This document shows positions 14,221-23,800 of a DNA stretch of 28,320 nucleotides, one piece after another. Under the pieces are notes generated by a model that saw only the letters and a list, made by a program, of their open reading frames with translations, ran no database searches and was not told where the DNA came from. This DNA is from CAYYNP01 sp964472545 (lineage in GTDB: Bacteria > Planctomycetota > Planctomycetia > Pirellulales > Thermoguttaceae): the NCBI GenBank assembly GCA_964472545.1, contig CAYYNP010000110.1, forward strand, positions 1 through 28,320, given 5' to 3'. The stretch's first letter is position 1. Each line of letters starts with the position of its first letter. Position numbers and translations under genes: made by a program.

Positions 14221-17200
14221 GGCACGTCGATCAGCCGCAGCGCCGTGAGGAAGTTGGTCTGGTTGTTCCGCGCCAGCAACACGTCGGTGGCGTTGACGCG
14301 CTGGTCGCGGTTGTAGTCGAAGGCGAAATCGATCGCGGCCGGATGGAGGAAGTTCCGCGGGTTGTTCCGCGCCAGCAGCAGATCGGTAGAGGTCACCATC
14401 GAATTGCCGGGCTGATTGCCCGACTCGGCCACGGCGTTGCCGAAGTAGAAGACGTCGTCGCCGGCCAGTCCCAGGCCGTCGGCCAGCACGGTGACTTGCA
14501 GCCACCCGTTGCGGATGGCGAGATCGGGCCAGACGACCGTCACGCGATCCGAGCCGCCCGTGCCCTTGCCCGGCCGGACGGCAACCTGCACGGGCGGCGG
14601 GCCGTCCGACCAGGCGCCGGGGTTGGTGTCGTTACCGACGCGAAAGACGAATTCGGCGGCGGTAGGCGTCCGCCCGGGGAAGGCCACATCGACGAAAATC
14701 CCGTTAATCCCCCGGCTGAAACTGGTGTAGTTGGCCAGCGTGGCCGAATGGCCCGGCCGCAGGGCCTGCTTGTCAATGGCGACGGCCGCGTTGTCGTCGG
14801 CGTTGGCGGCCGCGTCGTTTCCGTCGAAGGCCGAGTTGTTGTAGAACAGGTGGCGATCGACGACCTGCGGCACGATCAACTCCGACGCGTCGCCGGGTGT
14901 CGGTGCGGCCGGAATCCAACTCTCGTCGTACGACCCGCCGAGTTGCGCTGTCACGCGGTTTAGCGACAGGCCGTTTTCGATAAGCCAAGGGTCCGGCCGA
15001 TAGGTCATCGTGTCGACCGGAACGTAGGGAATCGTCGGCTCGGGCTCCAGCGTCGGTTCGTCGGGCCGCAGCAGCCGGATCGTCTCGCCGACGTTGTCCA
15101 ACGCCCCGCCGTAGGGCCCGAAGAGCTGCACGTTCTCGGCAATGTCGTACGCCGCCCGAAACACGGCCGGATCGATCGGCACCACCAACGCGACGCCGTA
15201 GCCGGGAACCTCCACACCGCCGGGGAACGTGAACCCCAGGCCGTCGATCTGCCAGGTGTTTGCCGGCCGGGCCGGATCGAACAGCAACACGGGCTGCGCG
15301 GTGGCGTTGAACAACTCGACGAACTCGTGAGTGCCGTCGGGCGGCTGGTACATCACCTCACTGATCACGATCGGCCCGAGGTGGGCTTCCGCGTTGGCGG
15401 CGCCGAGCGTCACCTCGCGCATCGCGTACACGTCGCCGACGGCGTTGGGCCAACGCCCGATCGACTGCCCGACGGACGCGGCCGGGAAGTTGACGTGATC
15501 GGCAAAACGGGTGAGGTTGCCCGCCGCGTCGGCCTCCATCAACCAGACGTGATCGCCCCGGGCACCGTCCAGCGCGAAGTCGTTCGGGCCCAGCCCGCCG
15601 AATTCGGTGAGCGGATCGAACTGCGGCGTGCCGTCTTCGTTGTGGCCTTCGTAGAAGACCGTGTATCCGCCGGCGGGGATGAGGGTGCCGTCGGGGATAC
15701 GAAACTTCTTGTAATTGCCGTTGCCTAAGTCCGATTCCCAGCCCCAGGCGTCGCTGAGGAACCATCCGCCGACGTCGATCGGTTCGGCGGCCGTGTTGTG
15801 CAGTTCAATGGCGTCGAAGTCGGGCGGGTTGGTGCGGGTGAGCACTTCGTTGACGACGATGCCCGTCGGCGGTGCGGACGCGGCGCCGGGCGTGCCGCCG
15901 TAGCGTACGCTGGATTGCCAACTCTCGATCTTTCCGTAATCGGCCGGATCGAGACTGATCGGGTCGATCACCTCCAGCGAGGCCCCTTTGCCGGCGGCCC
16001 GGCCGGGCCAGGGTTCGGCGTTGTCGTACTCGAACTCCGCGATGATGGCCCCCGCCGGATCGACCAGCCGCACGCGTTCGCCTTCGTCCTTCAGCCGCCC
16101 CTCGTAGCGCCCGGCCAGATCGACGCCGTTGCCGTAGCGATGCCGCAGTGCTGCGGGATTCCGCGCGACCACCACGAACTCGCCCGGGCCGAGATCGACG
16201 CCGCCGCCGGGAAACGGCGTGTTCAAGCCCACGTTGTGTGCGCCGGGCGTCGCCGGCACCACGACGGTCCAGTCGGAGGCGTCGTTGTGGTCGGCGCTGC
16301 CGCGGCGCTGCATCGAATCGTAGTCGTGTCCGTTGGGCACGGCCGCGGCACCGCTCCAAATGCCATCGGCGGTGATCGGGAAGTCGTTGACGGTGACGTC
16401 GAGGCCGGCGATTTGCTCGGGCGTGTAGCCCCAGACGACGAAATCGGCCACGCTGCCCAAGCCGTCGACCAGCATGGCCCAACCCAGCCCGCCGGTTCGC
16501 CAGAAGATGTCTTCACCCCAATAGTCGTCGCCGGGCAGATCGACGCGGACGAGCGTTTGGTCGGCGTCCATCGTTTCGGGGAGATGCCAGAGCGTGGTGA
16601 CGGTGTCGTTGATCTGGCCGAAGCGCGCGTTGTTCACCGCCACCACCCAACCGGACGTGTCGACGGTCAGCGAGGCCGTGTTGTGGATTTCGATCGAGTC
16701 GGGGTTCTCGGTCGAGATCTCGCTGATCAGCACGCCCGTCTCGGCTACCATGTTGGAGAAATCGAACGTCACGCCGTCGGTCAGCCGCACGCCTGCCAGG
16801 TCGAGCGGTTCCTGGCCGATGTTCTGCAGCTCGATGAACTCGAAATCGTTGTTGTCGGTGAAACCGGCGGCGCGTTCGTCCTCGGTGGGGTCGGCCGGGT
16901 CGTAATTCAATTCGGTGACGCGAAGAAACTCCTGCAACGGCCGGTCGGGGATCGTGCTGGTGATGGTAACGGCGTCGGTCCCCAGCAGCTTGCCGTGGAA
17001 GTCGAAGGCTCGGAAGGTTAGCGCGTTCTGGCTGGGGGCCAGGGGCACCGTCACCCGCCAACTGTTCTTGTCGGTCCAGGTCACCTCGGGCGGCTCGTCG
17101 CGGCCGTCGATGAGGATCTGATAGACGTCGATCCAGCCGTCGCCCGCGATCGTGGCGGAGACGTCGTCGACGGCGGCGTCGGGCGTGGTGACTCGAAACG

Positions 17201-20200
17201 GCACGCGCGGCGTGTAGTTCATCACCGTATTGAGAACGTAATTCGACCGCTGGTTGATGAACGACCGATAGCCGGCGAAGTTCTGCGCCGGCAAAAGGCT
17301 GCCGTAGTGCTGGGTCCAATACGACATATAGGCGTCGTTGTACGACGTGTTGATGATGTCGTAGAGGTGGCCGTAGTAGCGCCGTTCGTTGGCTCGGTCG
17401 GAGATCAACTGGGCCAAGTCGTTGTTGCCCACCACCGGACGCGTGGCGCTGTAGAAGGCGTCGAGGTCGTGGGGGAAGTAGAGCACGCGGCCGTTGTCCG
17501 GGCGGATGTAGAACTGGCCGTTGTGCTGCGAGTTCTGGGCGTAGTTGTCGCCGGAGCCGCTGAGCGTGGCCGCGGCAAACGCCCGCAGCCACTGGTCGAC
17601 GTCGATCACCTGGCCGATCTGCTCGTGAAACGCGGAGCCGGAAAGGTCGAACGCCGTGGCGAATTCCATCAGCGGCCCGTAATCGTCCTCTTCGCGGTTG
17701 TTCTTGGCCAGGAAGATCCAGCGATAGTCTTCCTTGTCGTTGCCGAGTTTTCGGATGGTGGTGCCACGGACGGAATCCGGCTGCGGCCTCTTCAGTCCTT
17801 CGCGCGAGCCGGTGTTGGTCGTGGTGGGATAGTAGATCAACTCGTACTCGAACAACAGCCCGTCGCTGCCGCCGTCGTATTGCGAATCGAGGAAGACGTC
17901 GGTGAATCGGGCCATCTGCAATTCGGCCGACCCGGTATGCACCAGCCGCGGCGAGAGGATCTGGATCAGGTCGTTGTACTCGCCGGGCAGGCCGCCGGCG
18001 TGGGTCATCGTCTGGTTGATCAGCATCTCCCGCTGGCCAAACTCGGTGCTGTGCGAGCGGTCGATCAGCACGCTGCGATGGATGCCGCGGAAGAGTTCAT
18101 CGGCGTTGAAGTAGACGCCGAATCCCAGCCGAACGTTCGTCACCCGGCCCCGCTCGCTGCCCTTGAGCCGTACGCCCACGTCGTAGAACACCTGTTGCTC
18201 GTCGTAGACGACCGTGGCGCCGACCGGATCGTTGCTCATCAGGTTCACGTCGGTGTGCAGCCAATTGGCGTCGGCCGGTGTCATGATGATGCGGAAGTTG
18301 TGCAGGCCGTTGGTGGCGGCCAGACCGTCGTCGAACTTCACCAGCGCGCGGGAGTCCTGTCCGCCGGCGGGAAAGACCGAGGTGGCGCCGGCTTTGTCCT
18401 CGGCCTCGACGTAGAAGTGCACGATCGTGGAAGCTCTCTGGCCGGGGATCTGGGCGCTGTAGCGGTTCTCGCGATCCTGCAACATCGGACGGCTGGCGAA
18501 CGCCCCGCCGTCGACCGAGTACCAAAGCGTCGCCTGCTGTACGCCGTCGGGGTCGTCGATGCGCGTGGAGACGGTCACCGGTTGCTGCGGCTGCGGCACG
18601 GGCGCGGCGTGTTGGAACTCCTCGAACGTAGGGCCGACGTTCGCTTCATACGTCGAATTCTGCAAGCCCGGCGTACCGTGCAGCTCGGGGACGTCGATCC
18701 GCGTGGTCTGCGGCAGGCGGTTGAAATAGAGCCGGCTGTTGAGTTGGTTCGAGCCACTGATCCACTTCGCCCGATAGGAGATTTCGTACTGCCGGCCGTC
18801 GACGACGCTGCGGCCGCCGGCCAGCGTGGTCTCTGCATGGTTGTGCATGTGGCCGGTCGAGCCGGTGGCCACCAGCCGCAAGACCTGGTTGCCGGCGTCG
18901 TCGGGATCGACGATCACGCCGCTGTGCCGGTGGTTGCCGATCAGCCGCCACTTGACGGCCGTGCCGGAGTCGAACGTGCCGTTTTGGATCAGTTGTACGG
19001 CGGCGCCGTCGGGATTCTCGATTACGCTGATATCGTCCAACAGCACGACGCCGTCGTCGAGCATGCCGAGGATCAACTCGTGCCACTGCCCGTCGGGGCC
19101 GACCGAGCTGGCCCTGGCAACGCCGCGGTAGGTGTAGGTCTGCCAGGTCGAGGCGGCGCCCTCGTCGCTGGCGGCCCAGGCCTCGGCGATCGCGTTGTCG
19201 GCCGCCGGATTGCGCAACTCGAGGCTGGTGCCGCCGCCGTCGGCCGCCGCCGGCCAGCGCCCGCCCTCGTAGTAGTGGACCTCGTCGGCCGGATTGCCGA
19301 AGGGGTCTTCCAGTACCACGCGGTCGTCGGTGTTGGAGAGCCGGCCGGTGAAGTCGCCGATGATTCCGACGTTCGGGTATTTCTCGCGCAACAGCTCGGC
19401 GTCGCGACTGACGACCAGGTAGCCGCCGCCGGGGATCGTGGTGCCGGCCGGGATTTCGTAGTCGATCCCGCCGTCGAGCGTCCATCCACCGACGTTGACC
19501 ACTTCGGCGGTGCGATTGTGCAACTCGATCCACTCCTCCGACGACACTTCAACCGTATCGGCCCCGGCAACCTCCATGCCGCGATGATGGTACATGACCT
19601 CGTTGATCACGATCTCGTCGCGAAGCGTGAAGCGGTTGGCCGCCTCGGGCGTCGGCTCTGAAGGCCGCAGCCAGCGCCCGGTGCCGTCGGGGAATCGGCC
19701 TTGCAGGGTGACTTCGAGTTCCACGCCGTCGATCACGGCCTGGCGATCGGGTGAGTACAGAAAGAGCTTGTCGCCGGCGGCGGCTACGAAGCCGGGCAGA
19801 TCGAGCGAAACGGAGAGAAACCCGCCCGAAGGAAGTGTGCCGGCGGGCAACACGGCCTCGCTGCCGGTGGACGCGACGATCGCGTGGCCGCCGAGTTCGA
19901 TCGGCCCATCGCCGGCGTTGGTCAGTTCCACCCACAACGGCGACTGCCCCGCGGCCGACGCTTCGTTCAGGGCCAGCCCGATCTGCGACGCGGCCGGCTC
20001 GGGGAAGTTGCCGACGCCGGGCGTGCCGTCCACCACGATGCTGCCGGCCCAGTTCTCGGCCGGCCCGCTGGCCGTGTTTGCATCGAGCTTGGCCAACGAC
20101 GCCCCGGAGCCGTCGGGCGTAACCGGCCAGCGACCGTCGTCGCCGTAGCCGAGCGTGTCCATCAGCCGATCGCTATTGTCGCGGAGCGTGAGCCGCTCGC

Positions 20201-20600
20201 CGCCGTTGGAGAGGCGCCCCGTGTACGGGCCCAGCGCGTCGGCCGGCCCGCCGGCGGCCTGCCAAGCGGTTGGGTTGGCGGCAACCAGCAGGAATCCGCC
20301 GCCGGAGAGGATCGTGCCCTGGGGGAAGGTAAACTGCACGGCGTCGTCCAGCCGCCAGCCGGAGAGGTCCATGTCGACGGCCATCTGGCTGTGCAACTCG
20401 ACCCACTCCAGCGCCTCGTTGCCGCCGGGTGGATGGTACATGATCTCGTTGAAGACCACGGTCGCGTCGGCCGAGAGCAGCCGGCGCGGCTCGAGCGGTT
20501 CGACCTTCAGCCCTCGGCGGCGCGCATCGAAAGCGCGGCGGTCACGGCGTCCCGCCGAGCCGCCCGCGCGGCGCCGAATGCGGTCGAACAACCATCGCAT
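14217..20600 (-). CDS. Giant LEPR-XLL surface protein with lamin-tail domains, CotH-kinase-like domain and dockerin-like repeats
   Basis: The 2127-aa product opens with a basic leader and LEPRRLLSA (residues 36-44), the planctomycete LEPR-XLL motif found at the N-terminus of large exported proteins. Lamin-tail domains follow (about 47-175, 190-310 and 330-490), recognised by NEIMYHPPGG, INEVMYHHRG, GGWxLDG and LSNxGERL-like patterns. A jelly-roll-like region (about 490-690) precedes a CotH-kinase-like domain (about 768-1131; VGVRLKGSERG, FPHDLDAFY near 1041). Further lamin-tail domains start near 1223, 1285, 1578 and 1738. The end (about 2068-2127) has two dockerin-like segments (STDLLLARNN; DYNRDQRVNATDVLLARNN). 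AAGGAG lies 5 nt before the ATG. It follows the LamG gene on the same strand after 176 bp. The role is probably at the cell surface; kinase activity is untested. Confidence 0.88.
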   Translation of the reverse strand: MRWLFDRIRRRAGGSAGRRDRRAFDARRRGLKVEPLEPRRLLSADATVVFNEIMYHPPGGNEALEWVELHSQMAVDMDLSGWRLDDAVQFTFPQGTILSGGGFLLVAANPTAWQAAGGPADALGPYTGRLSNGGERLTLRDNSDRLMDTLGYGDDGRWPVTPDGSGASLAKLDANTASGPAENWAGSIVVDGTPGVGNFPEPAASQIGLALNEASAAGQSPLWVELTNAGDGPIELGGHAIVASTGSEAVLPAGTLPSGGFLSVSLDLPGFVAAAGDKLFLYSPDRQAVIDGVELEVTLQGRFPDGTGRWLRPSEPTPEAANRFTLRDEIVINEVMYHHRGMEVAGADTVEVSSEEWIELHNRTAEVVNVGGWTLDGGIDYEIPAGTTIPGGGYLVVSRDAELLREKYPNVGIIGDFTGRLSNTDDRVVLEDPFGNPADEVHYYEGGRWPAAADGGGTSLELRNPAADNAIAEAWAASDEGAASTWQTYTYRGVARASSVGPDGQWHELILGMLDDGVVLLDDISVIENPDGAAVQLIQNGTFDSGTAVKWRLIGNHRHSGVIVDPDDAGNQVLRLVATGSTGHMHNHAETTLAGGRSVVDGRQYEISYRAKWISGSNQLNSRLYFNRLPQTTRIDVPELHGTPGLQNSTYEANVGPTFEEFQHAAPVPQPQQPVTVSTRIDDPDGVQQATLWYSVDGGAFASRPMLQDRENRYSAQIPGQRASTIVHFYVEAEDKAGATSVFPAGGQDSRALVKFDDGLAATNGLHNFRIIMTPADANWLHTDVNLMSNDPVGATVVYDEQQVFYDVGVRLKGSERGRVTNVRLGFGVYFNADELFRGIHRSVLIDRSHSTEFGQREMLINQTMTHAGGLPGEYNDLIQILSPRLVHTGSAELQMARFTDVFLDSQYDGGSDGLLFEYELIYYPTTTNTGSREGLKRPQPDSVRGTTIRKLGNDKEDYRWIFLAKNNREEDDYGPLMEFATAFDLSGSAFHEQIGQVIDVDQWLRAFAAATLSGSGDNYAQNSQHNGQFYIRPDNGRVLYFPHDLDAFYSATRPVVGNNDLAQLISDRANERRYYGHLYDIINTSYNDAYMSYWTQHYGSLLPAQNFAGYRSFINQRSNYVLNTVMNYTPRVPFRVTTPDAAVDDVSATIAGDGWIDVYQILIDGRDEPPEVTWTDKNSWRVTVPLAPSQNALTFRAFDFHGKLLGTDAVTITSTIPDRPLQEFLRVTELNYDPADPTEDERAAGFTDNNDFEFIELQNIGQEPLDLAGVRLTDGVTFDFSNMVAETGVLISEISTENPDSIEIHNTASLTVDTSGWVVAVNNARFGQINDTVTTLWHLPETMDADQTLVRVDLPGDDYWGEDIFWRTGGLGWAMLVDGLGSVADFVVWGYTPEQIAGLDVTVNDFPITADGIWSGAAAVPNGHDYDSMQRRGSADHNDASDWTVVVPATPGAHNVGLNTPFPGGGVDLGPGEFVVVARNPAALRHRYGNGVDLAGRYEGRLKDEGERVRLVDPAGAIIAEFEYDNAEPWPGRAAGKGASLEVIDPISLDPADYGKIESWQSSVRYGGTPGAASAPPTGIVVNEVLTRTNPPDFDAIELHNTAAEPIDVGGWFLSDAWGWESDLGNGNYKKFRIPDGTLIPAGGYTVFYEGHNEDGTPQFDPLTEFGGLGPNDFALDGARGDHVWLMEADAAGNLTRFADHVNFPAASVGQSIGRWPNAVGDVYAMREVTLGAANAEAHLGPIVISEVMYQPPDGTHEFVELFNATAQPVLLFDPARPANTWQIDGLGFTFPGGVEVPGYGVALVVPIDPAVFRAAYDIAENVQLFGPYGGALDNVGETIRLLRPDEPTLEPEPTIPYVPVDTMTYRPDPWLIENGLSLNRVTAQLGGSYDESWIPAAPTPGDASELIVPQVVDRHLFYNNSAFDGNDAAANADDNAAVAIDKQALRPGHSATLANYTSFSRGINGIFVDVAFPGRTPTAAEFVFRVGNDTNPGAWSDGPPPVQVAVRPGKGTGGSDRVTVVWPDLAIRNGWLQVTVLADGLGLAGDDVFYFGNAVAESGNQPGNSMVTSTDLLLARNNPRNFLHPAAIDFAFDYNRDQRVNATDVLLARNNQTNFLTALRLIDVP

Positions 20601-20632
20601 CTTGACTCCTTCATCACCGCGGCTGTAGGCGA

Positions 20633-20695
20633 GGGGATAGGGGCGAGGGACGAGGGATTAGGGACGAGGAGCCAGGGATTAGGGACGAGGGGCGG
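20633..20695. repeat. G-rich direct repeat with G-quadruplex potential
   Basis: The plus strand holds consecutive G-runs separated by 3-4 nt (GGGG ATA GGGG CGA GGG ACGA GGG and more). A perfect 17-bp direct repeat, AGGGATTAGGGACGAGG, occurs at 20653-20669 and 20674-20690. It lies about 30 nt upstream of the LEPR-XLL gene start; the G-rich strand is the template strand for that gene. Confidence 0.8.
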
Positions 20696-20724
20696 GTGAG
20701 TCTGCCGTTCCAACACGCCATGAT

Positions 20725-20800
20725 CATCTTCTCTTCATCCTTCATCCCTCCTCCTTCATCCTTTCTCTTTCCTTTCTCATCCTTCCCGCCTCCTCCTCCG
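20725..20800. repeat. Polypyrimidine tract with TTCATCC repeats
   Basis: The plus strand is almost entirely C and T, with three TTCATCC units at 20734-20740, 20741-20747 and 20755-20761. It spans the spacer and the last codons of the LamG gene, where it encodes the arginine run of the PEP-CTERM tail. The minus-strand transcript would be purine-rich with GGATGAAGG units here. Confidence 0.7.
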
Positions 20801-23800
20801 CCACACCAGCCACATCCCCATCAACCCTGCGAGCAACATCGCGCCCATGCCCGGCTCGGGCACGACGGAAATCGAGCCGATCTGCGGCGGGGCACCGAAC
20901 GAGGTGACGTAGGTCAGCGTGAACTGGCCCACGTCGGTGCCGCTTGCGGCGATCGGGCCGAGGTTGACGTCAGTGTAGTCCATTGTAACACCGAAGCCAC
21001 CCTCGCCGACGGTGTTTCCGTTGGCCGAGACGAGATTGCCTGCGCCTCCCAACGGCAGGATATCTTGGAGGGCGCCCAACGCCGAGCCGTTAAACTGACC
21101 GTCGCTGCTGAGCGTCCAGTTCATCACGCCGTCGACGAGGATCTTGAACTCGCCGGTGGCCGGATTGTACTCGGCGGCGGCCGAGCCGGGCGTCACGGGG
21201 CCCGCGTCGCCGGTGAAGTTGGTGATCAGGTCCGTGATGTCCTGTCCGTCGACCCAACCGTCACCACGTCCGGCCGGGCCGCCGGCCGTATCGTTCTTCG
21301 TCCAGTCGCGGTCGGGCGGGTCGCCCGGCAGGTTGAAGTTGATGATCAGGGTCTGGATGTCCTGGCCGTCGACGTTGCCGTCGGCGTTTCCGTCGCCGCC
21401 TTGGGCGGTGTACAACTCGGCCGTGACGCGCGTGTAGGCCCCGGCCGGCACGGTCTCTTCGTAGTCGATGCCCAAGTTGAACACACCCATGCCGAGGTGC
21501 CCCGGGAGCGGAGCGGCTGCGGTGCCGGCGGGTGGCGCGGTGGTGAACTTCTCGCGAATGGTTCCCTCGCCGGTGGTATCCATGATCGTGCGGACCGACG
21601 TGGTGCCGATCTGTGCCGGATCGACCGCGATGGGCACCAGGTCGAGCGTGCCGCCGAGGTAGATTTCCGCGTTGCCGGCGTTGACCAAGACGTCGTTCGA
21701 GAGCCCGTCGATTTCGCAGAGATACGTGGCCGAGCCGGCCATTTCCAACTCGCCGTTGACGTTGATCACTCCGGCGCTATCGCCCGGCGAAATGAGCCCA
21801 CGCACTTGCATGCTCTCGCCGGCGATGGTGCCGTTGCCCGAGAGGTTGTAGAGCGTCACCATCGCGCTGGAGGTGGGCACGACCTCGTTGGTCAGGCCGT
21901 AGAGGTGATAGGACCCGCCGCCGAGTTGCGTCACGCCGACCTTCAACTCGCCGCCGGCCCCGGCCACGTAGGTATACGACATGGCGTTGCCGTCGTTCCA
22001 GGCGGTCAGGCCCGGCGGGTTGGCGGCGGCGGCGTCGGGGTTGAGCGTTACGGTGGTCTCGATCGAGCCGTCGCTATTCACGTCGTAGTCGAACCGCTGG
22101 CTGCGGTTGAAGCCCTGTCCCCAGGACCGGTTATAGAGCCGGAAGTCGTAGACGTTGCCCGGCGTTAGGCCGGTGAGGACGATCGAGCCGTTAGGGTTGT
22201 TGTAGCGCATGTCGCGAAACACCTCGGCCACGTCGCCGGTCACCGGCGTGCTGAGGTTGCCGCCGTGCGAGTTGGGGATATCCTGACTGCCGTTGCCGCT
22301 GAAATCGCCGGCAAACGCCACACCGTTGACGGTCGGCGGCGCGCCGTTGCCGAAATCGATCGCGTGGGTGTAGGTCTTTGCGGCGTCGATTCCGGAGTCG
22401 GCGTCGGAGGTGATGCGATGGTAGCTCAGCCCGCCCTGCGGTACGCTGGGCAAGTAGACCGTGACAGTGCCGCCGTCGAGGATCACCCCGTCGGCCCCCA
22501 ACACGTCGATGCGGCCGCCGATGTGAAACGGCCCCCCGCTGGCCGTGTGGGTCGTTGCGCCGAGGCTCATCACGCCGCCGTCGTCGACCGTCACGCCGCC
22601 GTCGCCCGCGTTGATCACGCCGTCGGCTACGGCCAAACCGCCGACCGTCACGCCTGCGTTCGCGTCGAGAATACCGCCGGTGAGCGTCAGCGCCGCGGCG
22701 GTGACTTCGGCGTTGACGTCGACTGTGCCGTCGGCAAGTTGGAAGTCGTCGACGTCGACGATTGCATCGACTTGTAGCGCACCGCCGGAAACGGCCAGTC
22801 CGCCGAAGTTCGACGCTCCCGACAGTACCACATCGCCTTGCACTACTTCGAGCGTTCCGTTGCCGCTAACGGCGCCGGCCACGTCGAGCGAATAGCCGTC
22901 GGCCGTGCGGACCGAAAGCGTGGCGCCGTCGTCGATCACCGGACCGGCCGTCGCGCTGCCCAGCGCGACCGTTACATCGGCCGTGCCGGTATGTCCTGCG
23001 CCGGCCAAGAGGTTGCTGTCTTGATAGGCCGTGAACGTTTTGTCGAAGACCACCGGGCCGGCGTTAGCACTGCCGGCGACGACCAATTCGCCGCCGCCGA
23101 GTTGCAGGTCGACGTCACCCAGCGCGTCGGCCCCGTCGACGACGACCAGCCGCCCCTGTTGCACGTCGAGTGTAGCGTTGAGCAGGTTCGTCCCGGGCTG
23201 GTCCAGGACCAGGTACGATGGCCCGGTCTTGGCGATTTCCACCTCCGCCTCGCCGCCGTCGATCGGCCCGGTGTGGATCGGTGCCAGGGTGTTGAAGATC
23301 ACGTCGGCCGCGTCGTCGGGGATGATCGTGCCGGCGAAGCCGATGCCCGCCCCCGTGCCCAGGCTGGTGAGTTGGGCGTCAACGATCATCAAGTTGCCAA
23401 ACGGGGCAGGCCCGCCGCCGGGCCCTGCGTGCATGGCGAAGATCGTCGCGTCGTCGGTCACCGAGACGTCGGTGTTGCTCATGTCGAGCCCGGCAGTGCC
23501 GTCGTTGGGGCCGAAGCCGCTGCCCCAAAGCTTGGCCACCTGGCCGGCGTCCAGTGCGTAGTCGAAGATCGAGACCTCGTCGATCGTCCCCTGCATCCCT
23601 TCGTGGGCACCGCTGGCGGCGTCGAGGTAATCGTCGCCGATCCAGAGGCTCTGCCCGGACCGCATCAACAACGGCGTGGCGAATTCCGCATAGGCGATCG
23701 TCCGCTTCAGGTCGCCGTCGAGATAGAGATCGAACTGCTTCTCGGTGTCGTCGATCACGTAGGTGACCATGTGCCACTCGCCCGGCGGCAGGTCGCCACC

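Noticed and set aside
17307..19661. Open frame of 784 codons on the plus strand opposite the LEPR-XLL gene
   Set aside because: Low-complexity V/G/R-rich translation without domains; the minus strand encodes the CotH-kinase-like and lamin-tail domains.
20507..20716. Minus-strand open frame of 69 codons across the G-rich repeat
   Set aside because: Its first half is a translation of the direct repeat and it overlaps the true LEPR-XLL start in a different frame.
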